Origin: Brevundimonas sp. UBA5713
GTDB taxonomy: Bacteria; Pseudomonadota; Alphaproteobacteria; Caulobacterales; Caulobacteraceae
Reading direction: 5' to 3'
NCBI RefSeq assembly: GCF_002419815.1
Contig: NZ_DIGV01000042.1
Span: 1-11,518, forward strand
Length of the DNA stretch: 11,518 nt
Part shown: in pieces, positions 6,255-11,518 of the stretch
Position numbering within the stretch: position 1 is the first letter of the stretch
Layout of the letters: each line of letters opens with the position of its first letter
Notes under the pieces: model-generated
Database searches by the model: none
Told to the model about the DNA's origin: nothing
The model's input: only the letters and a program-made list of their open reading frames with translations
Made by a program: the position numbers and the translations under genes

Positions 6255-7790
6255 CTATTCGGACTTGGCGAATGGCAGCACCAACGACAGGTTGCTGCCG
6301 TTGTGGCGCACCAGCAGCAGGACGCTGGGACGGCCTGCCGACTTGGCCGCCGCCACGGCCTCACGGAACTCTGCCGCCGTGGTGACGCTACGGTTGTTGG
6401 CGCGCAGGATCAGGGTGCCAACCGGAATGCGCAGCTTGCCCGCTTCGGTATCGGCATCCACGCCTGTGATGACCACGCCATTGATGTTGTCCGGCACATC
6501 ATAGCGTTGACGCAGGGCGGACGTCAGCGGGGCCACAGTCAGGCCCTCGACGACCGTGCCCTGATTGGCCGACGGCGCTTCGTCTTCCGGCTCGGACAGG
6601 CCGCGCTGGGTGTTCAGATCGCTTTCCGAAGGGCGGCGACCGGCGCGTACGTCCACCGTCTGGCGACGGCCTTCACGCAGGATTTCCAGACGCAAGGCAT
6701 CACCCGGCTTGGCGCGGGCGACGCGGCGGGTCAGGTCCGAAGAGCTTTCGATCTTCTCGCCGTTCAGGCCCACCACGATGTCTTCGGTACGCAAGCCCGC
6801 GCGGGCACCCGGCGATCCCGCCGTCACCTCTGCGATAAAGGCTCCCTTGAGGGCCGCATCCAGACCCAGCGCTTCCTTCACTTCGGGCAGCAGGTTCTGG
6901 ATGGTCACCCCCAGATAGCCGCGCTCGATCTCCTCGCCACGCATCAGGCGGTCGGTGACCGACTTGGCGGTGGCAGCCGGAATGGCAAAGCCGATACCGA
7001 CCGAGCCGCCCGACGGCGAGAAGATGGCGGTGTTCACGCCGATCACGCGGCCATAGATGTCAAACGTCGGGCCGCCCGAGTTGCCCCGGTTGATCGCCGC
7101 GTCGATCTGCAAATATTCGTTCAGACCGCCCGGATCGATATCGCGCGACTTGGCCGAGACGATACCGGCTGTGGCCGTGCCGCCCAGACCGAAGGGGTTG
7201 CCCACGGCGATGACCCAGTCACCCACGCGCGGCTCGGACGCTTCTTCGAACGTCACGAAGGGGAAGGCGTCGCCATCCACCTTGATGACCGCAAGGTCGG
7301 AGCCTTCGTCGCGGCCAATCAGGCGGGCGTTCAGTTCGCGGCCATCGCTGAGTTTGACTTTGATCTCTTCGGCGTTTTCGACCACGTGGTTGTTGGTGAC
7401 GATATAGCCGTCTGCCGTGATGAAGAAGCCCGATCCGGTGCCGGGGGCCAGCTGGGTTTCAGGCTCGGCACCGCCGCGGCCCTGACCTTCAGGCACGGCG
7501 AAGAACGGGAAGCCCGGAATGGTCAAGCCACCACGCGGACGCTGCACACGGGTCTTTACGTCGATCTGCACCACAGCAGGGGCCACCTGCTGGAAGATGT
7601 CGGCAAAGCTGAGCGGCGCGCCCTGCGGCGGCGCGAAGGCCAGCCCTGCGGCACCCGCATTGGGAACCAGACGATTGGAAGCCGTCGCCGCCTCTGCGGT
7701 CGGCCACTGGATCACTCCGCCCGCTGTAGCGGCCGCAGCGAGGGTCAGGCTGACAGCAGCCCCCAGAATGAACTCCTTGCGTTTCAGCAT
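6255..7790 (-). CDS. degP: Do/DegP-family periplasmic serine endoprotease
   Basis: A 511-residue HtrA-type protease/chaperone that degrades misfolded envelope proteins. An N-terminal export signal (basic MLKRK, hydrophobic stretch about 7-28, possible cleavage near residue 35) sends it to the periplasm. The trypsin-like domain (about 60-280) has an intact triad: His135 in TNNHVV, Asp165 in GSDLAVIK and Ser238 in GNSGGP. Two PDZ domains follow: PDZ1 at about 285-385 (GYLGVTIQNL at 291-300) and PDZ2 at about 412-505. A Gly-rich stretch at 101-110 corresponds to the variable LA-loop region. ATG at 7790 has AAGGA (7796-7800) 5 bases upstream. The 150-bp gap before it, with two palindromes and a heat-shock-like promoter match, suggests its own promoter in addition to read-through from the ccm genes. 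The position between ccmH and the regulator genes is conserved in alphaproteobacteria. Confidence 0.96.
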   Translation of the reverse strand: MLKRKEFILGAAVSLTLAAAATAGGVIQWPTAEAATASNRLVPNAGAAGLAFAPPQGAPLSFADIFQQVAPAVVQIDVKTRVQRPRGGLTIPGFPFFAVPEGQGRGGAEPETQLAPGTGSGFFITADGYIVTNNHVVENAEEIKVKLSDGRELNARLIGRDEGSDLAVIKVDGDAFPFVTFEEASEPRVGDWVIAVGNPFGLGGTATAGIVSAKSRDIDPGGLNEYLQIDAAINRGNSGGPTFDIYGRVIGVNTAIFSPSGGSVGIGFAIPAATAKSVTDRLMRGEEIERGYLGVTIQNLLPEVKEALGLDAALKGAFIAEVTAGSPGARAGLRTEDIVVGLNGEKIESSSDLTRRVARAKPGDALRLEILREGRRQTVDVRAGRRPSESDLNTQRGLSEPEDEAPSANQGTVVEGLTVAPLTSALRQRYDVPDNINGVVITGVDADTEAGKLRIPVGTLILRANNRSVTTAAEFREAVAAAKSAGRPSVLLLVRHNGSNLSLVLPFAKSE

Positions 7791-7814
7791 CGTCGTCCTT
7801 GCAGTCTAACGTCC

Positions 7815-7831
7815 GGAATCCGGCGGATTCC
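7815..7831. repeat. 17-bp palindrome in the degP leader
   Basis: GGAATCCG (7815-7822) and CGGATTCC (7824-7831) form a perfect 8-bp inverted repeat around a single central base, 24 bp upstream of the degP ATG. It could be a repressor or activator operator, or, with only a distorted loop possible, a weak mRNA hairpin. Its near-perfect symmetry suits binding of a dimeric protein as DNA. Confidence 0.5.
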
Positions 7832-7842
7832 TGAAACCATGG

Positions 7843-7869
7843 ATATAGGGCACATTGGCCAAAGCCAAT
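7843..7869 (-). promoter_or_regulatory. Possible heat-shock-type promoter for degP
   Basis: On the minus strand ATTGGCT (7869-7863) is followed after 12 bases by CCCTATAT (7850-7843). The second element closely resembles the sigma-32 -10 consensus CCCCATNT, and the first shares only TTG with the -35 consensus. Transcription from here would give a leader of about 45 bases that carries the 17-bp palindrome. degP genes are often envelope-stress or heat induced. The -35 match is weak, so this is tentative. Confidence 0.3.
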
Positions 7870-7870
7870 G
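7853..7870. repeat. Inverted repeat CATTGGC/GCCAATG between ccmH and degP
   Basis: CATTGGC (7853-7859) and GCCAATG (7864-7870) pair perfectly around 4 bases. The stem can be extended by three more pairs (7849-7851 GGC with 7871-7873-side bases, one bulge). No U-run follows on the minus strand, so it is a poor intrinsic terminator for ccmH. It overlaps the possible degP promoter and may be an operator. Confidence 0.4.
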
Positions 7871-7940
7871 CCTGCCTATCAAGAATGGTTCAGATCAGAC
7901 ATGGGTCGTGCTGTGGCGCGATCAGGTCAAGCCTGTGACT

Positions 7941-8444
7941 TTAGCTGTCCGTTTTGTCAGAAAGCGTGGCCTTATCGGCGTCCTCGCGCGCCAGAATGGC
8001 GGCCAGTTCGGCCTCTTCCTCGGCGCTCAGAGGATCGGCCGCGGCGCGGCGACGGCGGCTCCACCACGCGAACATGCCCCCGACACCGCCCACCAGCAGG
8101 AACGGCCCCAGCCACAGCAGGACGGTCGCGCCCTTGAACGGCGGACGGAACAGAACATAGTCGCCATAGCGGCGCACAAGGTCCTGCTGAATTTCATCGT
8201 CGCTGCGGCCTGCGACGATCTGCTCACGCACCAGACCGCGCATATCGGCGGCAATGGCCGCGGGACTGTCGACGATGGATTCGTGCTGACAGACCACGCA
8301 GCGGATTTCGCCGAACAGGGCCTTGGCGCGCGCTTCCTGCGCAGCGTCGGCCAAGGGCATATCCGCACGCGGCGGCGGCTCGGCCATGGCCGGCGAAGCC
8401 ACCATCAGCGCCGACGCCATCAGGACAATCGCGAGACGGTTCAT
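7941..8444 (-). CDS. ccmH: Cytochrome c maturation protein CcmH (CycL), thiol reductant
   Basis: A 167-residue periplasm-facing thiol-disulfide protein that keeps the CXXCH cysteines of apocytochrome c reduced for heme attachment, working with CcmF and CcmI. A signal peptide (1-21, ending AMA-E) precedes the CcmH domain, whose redox motif RCVVCQHESIVDS has Cys49 and Cys52. A single membrane anchor follows at about 107-127 (VLLWLGPFLLVGGVGGMFAW), then a charged cytoplasmic tail. This is the short CcmH form without the TPR half found in E. coli; that half is the separate ccmI gene here. The ATG at 8444 overlaps the ccmF stop by 4 bp (ATGA) and has GGAGG (8452-8456) 7 bases upstream. Longer in-frame extensions upstream lack signal-peptide character and run inside ccmF, so they were not used. 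Confidence 0.96.
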   Translation of the reverse strand: MNRLAIVLMASALMVASPAMAEPPPRADMPLADAAQEARAKALFGEIRCVVCQHESIVDSPAAIAADMRGLVREQIVAGRSDDEIQQDLVRRYGDYVLFRPPFKGATVLLWLGPFLLVGGVGGMFAWWSRRRRAAADPLSAEEEAELAAILAREDADKATLSDKTDS

Positions 8445-10435
8445 GCCTTGGCCTCCGGCTTGCGGCGGCGGGTGCCGGTCGCGCCAATCCGCAGACGGCG
8501 GTCCAGCAGCGACACCGCCCCGCCCAGCGCCATCAGCGCCGGACCGAGGAAGATCAGGCGCGCCCACGGGTTATAGTGCAGGCGCACAAACCACGCCGGT
8601 TCCCCCGCATCGGTGCGGGTGCGTTCACCCATCACCACATAGACATCGTCCAGACCACGAAAATCGAGACCGACCTCGGTCGTGGTCTTGCCACCACCGG
8701 CAGGGAAGAAGCGGCGTTCCGAGGTCACGGTCTTTTCCGCCGCGCGGCCCTGAACAGGAGATACGCGCAGGCGACCTTGCTCGGCCAGATAGTTGGGGCC
8801 TTCGACGATCTTCACCTCTTTCAGCGTCACCTGCCATGGACCAGCCTGTAGCTGGTCACCGATGGCCAGAGCCCTGCCCTGCTCGACCTTAAAGGATGTC
8901 TCGACCACCGCGCCCAGAATGAAGACGCCCAAGCCAGCGTGCGCCAGCGCCATACCCCATGCGCCCAGCGGCAGGCCGCGTGCGCGGCGCGCCGTCTCGG
9001 CCAGCGGAGCTTTGAAAGCGCGGGTACGCTCGAACACTTCAAACAGAGCGCCGAAAATCAGCCATGCGCCCAGACCGATGCCGAAGGCGGCCAGCGCCTT
9101 TTTCGGATCAAACAGCAGATAGCCGCCAATGGCCGCGACCACGGCGATCAGGGCGGCGAGGCGCAGACGCTGGACCGCGCCGGTCAGGTCGCCGCGCTTC
9201 CACGCCATCAGCGGCCCCATGGGCAGCAGCACACAGGCCACCGCCATCAGAGGCGAGAAGACGGCGTTGAAATAGGGCTCGCCCACCGAAATGGTCGCGC
9301 CGGTCAGACCCTTGAGCAGCAGCGGATACAGCGTACCCAACATGACCGTAGCCGCCGCCGCCGTCAGGAACAGATTGTTCAGCACCAGCATGGCTTCGCG
9401 GCTGATGGGGGCGAAGGTGGCGCTGGATTTCAGGGTCGGGGCGCGCAGGGCAAAAAGCGCCAGCGCTCCACCGGCGGCCAACGCCAGAATGGCCAGCAAC
9501 ATCAGTCCGCGCTCGGGATCAACCGCAAAGGCGTGCACAGACGTCAGCACGCCCGAGCGCACAAGGAAGGCCCCCAGCATGGAGAAGGTGAAGGCCGAAA
9601 TCGCTAGAAACACGGTCCAGCCCGCCAAGGCCCCGCGACGCTCGGTCACAATGGCGCTGTGCAACAGGGCGGCACCGGCCAGCCACGGCATGAAGGAGGC
9701 GTTCTCGACCGGATCCCAGAACCACCAGCCGCCCCAGCCCAGTTCGTAATAGGCCCAGAAGCTGCCCAGCGCGATGCCGACCGTCAGAAACACCCACGAC
9801 GCCAGCGCCCATGGCCGCACCCAGCGCCCCCATGCCGGATCGACGCGCTTTTCAATCAGCGCTGCCACGGCCAGCGAGAAACAGACCGAAAACCCGACAT
9901 AGCCGAGGTAGAGCAGCGGCGGGTGGATCGCCAAGGCTGGGTCTTGCAGCAGGGGATTCAGCGACTGGCCCTGCACCGGTGCGGGGTTCAGACGCACAAA
10001 CGGATTGGAGGTGAAGGCGGCAAAGGCGATGAACATTGCCGACAGGCCCGACTGTACCGCCACCGCAGACGTTTTCAGCCCGAACGGCAGACCGCGCGCC
10101 AGAGCCAGCGCTCCGCCAAAGGCCGTCATGACCAGGCACCACAGCAGCAGCGAGCCTTCGTGGTTCCCCCACGCGCCCGACACCTTATACAGCAGCGGCT
10201 TGTCGGTATGGCTGTTCAGGGCCACGTTCGAGACCGAGAAGTCCGAGACCACAAAGGCCCAGATCAGCACCCCAAAGGCCACAGCCACCGCCATGGTCGA
10301 GGCCAGCAGAGCTCCGGCTCCGGCACCCGCCAGCACCGGACTGCGACGCAACCGCCCCAAGCTGGCCATGGCCGCCGCCAGAACGGACAGGCCAAAGGAC
10401 AGGATCAGCGCAAAACTGCCAAGTTCGACCAGCAC
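8441..10435 (-). CDS. ccmF: Cytochrome c heme lyase subunit CcmF (CycK)
   Basis: A 664-residue polytopic inner-membrane protein that takes heme from CcmE and joins it to apocytochrome c, with CcmH and CcmI as partners. The signature WWD domain GWGGWWFWDPVENASFMPW lies at 233-251. Four histidines fall in the positions expected from the E. coli protein: His171 (in AIHPPLLYLGY) and His301 (in SGVLTSVHAFA) flanking the WWD domain, and His259 and His499 as likely ligands of the internal heme b. A large periplasmic segment (about 512-620) precedes the last membrane helix (about 624-644). The length is normal (E. coli 647). The start is GTG at 10435, 4 bp after the ccmE stop, with a distant AAGGA, so translation is probably coupled. 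The 3' end overlaps ccmH by 4 bp. Confidence 0.97.
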   Translation of the reverse strand: MLVELGSFALILSFGLSVLAAAMASLGRLRRSPVLAGAGAGALLASTMAVAVAFGVLIWAFVVSDFSVSNVALNSHTDKPLLYKVSGAWGNHEGSLLLWCLVMTAFGGALALARGLPFGLKTSAVAVQSGLSAMFIAFAAFTSNPFVRLNPAPVQGQSLNPLLQDPALAIHPPLLYLGYVGFSVCFSLAVAALIEKRVDPAWGRWVRPWALASWVFLTVGIALGSFWAYYELGWGGWWFWDPVENASFMPWLAGAALLHSAIVTERRGALAGWTVFLAISAFTFSMLGAFLVRSGVLTSVHAFAVDPERGLMLLAILALAAGGALALFALRAPTLKSSATFAPISREAMLVLNNLFLTAAAATVMLGTLYPLLLKGLTGATISVGEPYFNAVFSPLMAVACVLLPMGPLMAWKRGDLTGAVQRLRLAALIAVVAAIGGYLLFDPKKALAAFGIGLGAWLIFGALFEVFERTRAFKAPLAETARRARGLPLGAWGMALAHAGLGVFILGAVVETSFKVEQGRALAIGDQLQAGPWQVTLKEVKIVEGPNYLAEQGRLRVSPVQGRAAEKTVTSERRFFPAGGGKTTTEVGLDFRGLDDVYVVMGERTRTDAGEPAWFVRLHYNPWARLIFLGPALMALGGAVSLLDRRLRIGATGTRRRKPEAKA

Positions 10436-10439
10436 GGGC

Positions 10440-10919
10440 TTAGTTTTCCTTGGGCGCGTAACCGCCCGCTTCGGGGCGCCATTCGCCGGTTTCCTTCAGA
10501 CGCTCGGCGACTTCCGGCGGCATATAGGTCTCGTCGTGTTTGGCCAGAACTTGAGTGGCCTTGAACACGCGGTCCTCGCCGAACTGGCCTTGGGCGACAA
10601 TGCCTTGCCCTTCGCGGAACAGGTCCGGCAGGTCGCCGTGGAACAGCACCGTGGCCTCGCCTGCATTGTCGGTGACGTCGAACTTTACCGAGCCGTCGTT
10701 GAACTTTTCGACCGAGCCCATAACGACCAGCCCGCCCAAGCGAATGTTGCGTCCGGCAGGCACTGCCTCCTCCGTCACTTCGGACGGTGAATAGAAGAAG
10801 GTGACATTATCCTTCATCGCATACAGCGACAGGCCGACGGCCAGCGCCAGCACGGGGGCAGCGGCCAGAATGATCCAGAGACGGCGGCGCGCCTTGGGGG
10901 ATTTGGGAAGCCAGCTCAT
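10440..10919 (-). CDS. ccmE: Heme chaperone CcmE (CycJ)
   Basis: A 159-residue membrane-anchored periplasmic protein that binds heme covalently and passes it to CcmF. A short basic cytoplasmic start (PKSPKARRR) precedes one membrane segment at about 13-35, then the OB-fold domain (about 40-125). The heme-binding motif AKHDETYMPPEV carries His128 and Tyr132, the classical covalent His and the axial Tyr. The tail (about 137-159) is variable and charged. ATG at 10919 is favoured because the protein then begins MSWLPKSPKARRR, the family pattern; in-frame GTG and TTG codons lie 3 and 5 codons upstream. No good Shine-Dalgarno sequence precedes the ATG, and a 19-codon ORF ends 1 base before it, so translation may depend on ribosomes arriving from upstream. 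Confidence 0.96.
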   Translation of the reverse strand: MSWLPKSPKARRRLWIILAAAPVLALAVGLSLYAMKDNVTFFYSPSEVTEEAVPAGRNIRLGGLVVMGSVEKFNDGSVKFDVTDNAGEATVLFHGDLPDLFREGQGIVAQGQFGEDRVFKATQVLAKHDETYMPPEVAERLKETGEWRPEAGGYAPKEN

Positions 10920-10920
10920 G

Positions 10921-10980
10921 TCACGCACACTCAAGGCCGCGCAGGGTCGCCTGCGCCGGCATCACACGAATAGGGGTCAT
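10921..10980 (-). CDS. Possible 19-codon coupling ORF between ccmI and ccmE
   Basis: An ATG-to-TGA frame encoding MTPIRVMPAQATLRGLECA. Its ATG overlaps the ccmI stop by 4 bp (ATGA), GAGG (10988-10991) stands 7 bases upstream, and its TGA ends one base before the ccmE ATG. It contains a perfect hairpin, GCGCAGG (10939-10945) with CCTGCGC (10950-10956). It fills the ccmI-ccmE gap exactly. It may be a translated leader that carries ribosomes to the poorly signalled ccmE start. It is too short and lacks a membrane helix to be CcmD. An open frame of this length is common by chance in GC-rich DNA, so expression is unproven. Confidence 0.35.
   Translation of the reverse strand: MTPIRVMPAQATLRGLECA
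10939..10956 (-). repeat. 7-bp GC hairpin upstream of ccmE
   Basis: GCGCAGG (10939-10945) and CCTGCGC (10950-10956) pair perfectly around a 4-base loop. The stem ends about 19 bases before the ccmE ATG and lies wholly within the 19-codon ORF. There is no U-run after it, so it is not an intrinsic terminator. A translating ribosome on the small ORF would open it. Confidence 0.45.
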
Positions 10981-11518
10981 TGGCCCACCTCGCTCAGGCG
11001 GGTTTGAAGATCGGCACGGCGCGGATCGGCGGGGTCCAGCACAGCCAGCAGCGGGCCCCACTGGGTGCGCGCCGCCGCCACATCGCCGCGTTGCAGGGCC
11101 AGTTCGCCGAGGAAATAGCGGGCACCCAACTGGTCAGGGTCCTTTTTGACGGCTTCGATGAAGGCCGCCTCGGCATCTCCGGCGATCTCGCCGTTGTTGG
11201 CACGCACAAGGCTTTCGCCCAGACGCGCCCAGTTGCGTCCGTCATTGGGGTTCAGCGCCAGCGCCCGGCGGAAGGCCGACGCCGCCGAGATCGGATCGCC
11301 CGCCTCGAAACGCGCCGCGCCCAGCATGGACAGGGCCATGCCGTCATCAGGGTTCTCGCGCACCACTTCGGTCAGGACAGCGGCGACCTGTGCGGGCTCC
11401 AGCGCCTCGGGCTTGGCGGCCCATTCGGCGACGCGCTGGCGATAGGATTGGTCCGGCAGGCCCGGACGCCCCAGCGACAGATAAAGCCCCAGCGACAGCG
11501 CCGCCGTCAGCGCCAGAC
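10977..11518 (-). CDS. ccmI: Cytochrome c maturation protein CcmI (CycH), C-terminal part
   Basis: The last 179 residues of CcmI; the N-terminus, with the first membrane helix, is beyond the right edge. CcmI holds the C-terminal helix of apocytochrome c and delivers it to CcmF/CcmH. The visible part begins in a hydrophobic helix (residues 1-16 of the segment, LALTAALSLGLYLSLG), followed by a periplasmic domain of helical hairpins. TPR-like repeats lie at about 56-89 (MALSMLGAARFEAGD then AFRRALALNPND), 93-126 and 127-160 (ARYFLGELALQRGD). The stop TGA overlaps the ATG of a 19-codon ORF and ccmE follows. Identity rests on the TM-plus-TPR layout and the position directly before ccmE-ccmF-ccmH. 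Confidence 0.92.
   Translation of the reverse strand, partial: LALTAALSLGLYLSLGRPGLPDQSYRQRVAEWAAKPEALEPAQVAAVLTEVVRENPDDGMALSMLGAARFEAGDPISAASAFRRALALNPNDGRNWARLGESLVRANNGEIAGDAEAAFIEAVKKDPDQLGARYFLGELALQRGDVAAARTQWGPLLAVLDPADPRRADLQTRLSEVGQ

Noticed and set aside
8445..8567. A 41-residue N-terminal extension of ccmH
   Set aside because: It lies inside ccmF and lacks signal-peptide character. The ATG at 8444 has a strong GGAGG and is followed directly by a typical signal peptide.
6303..8576. A 757-codon open frame on the plus strand across degP and ccmH
   Set aside because: It is antisense to two clearly identified genes and runs through their intergenic gap. Its protein is Arg/Gly/His-rich with no recognisable domain. 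Long antisense frames are expected from GC-rich codon bias.
10921..10980. The ccmI-ccmE mini-ORF as CcmD
   Set aside because: CcmD has a membrane helix and normally follows ccmC; this 19-residue product is too short and not hydrophobic.

Overview
The window reads as a core-chromosome segment from a GC-rich alphaproteobacterium. All ten recognisable genes, plus one possible mini-ORF, lie on the minus strand, so transcription runs from position 11518 towards 1. The order ccmI-ccmE-ccmF-ccmH-degP-response regulator-histidine kinase-glnE matches the arrangement known in alphaproteobacteria (cycHJKL-degP-feuPQ-glnE in Sinorhizobium and its relatives). Protein style (short CcmE, CcmH with a single CXXC, an ECF sigma gene beside glnE) would suit Caulobacterales, but that placement is inference. 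I saw no mobile element, CRISPR array, tRNA or rRNA, and no sign of recent transfer.

Right part (11518-7941), cytochrome c maturation: the C-terminal part of ccmI (TPR protein presenting apocytochrome), ccmE (heme chaperone), ccmF (heme lyase with WWD domain) and ccmH (CXXC thiol reductant). The genes are packed tightly, with 4-bp overlaps or gaps of a few bases. A 19-codon ORF exactly fills the space between ccmI and ccmE.

Middle (7790-4028): degP (periplasmic Do-family serine protease with two PDZ domains), with its own upstream region carrying two palindromes. After a 124-bp gap rich in dyad symmetry come an OmpR/PhoB-type response regulator and its membrane histidine kinase, 9 bp apart. 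This part handles envelope protein quality and envelope sensing.

Left part (4020-1): glnE, which adenylylates and deadenylylates glutamine synthetase, follows the kinase after 7 bp. After a 307-bp gap holding a terminator-like hairpin and repeated promoter-like motifs comes an ECF sigma factor gene. It is followed by the start of a small gene that is probably its partner (possibly anti-sigma), cut by the window edge.

The gene content is ordinary and well conserved; I do not see a new multi-gene system. The points most worth a second look are in the non-coding and junction sequence. These are mutually exclusive hairpins over the response-regulator start site, the ccmI/ccmE mini-ORF with an internal GC hairpin, the degP upstream palindromes, and the leader of the ECF sigma gene, which lacks a Shine-Dalgarno sequence.
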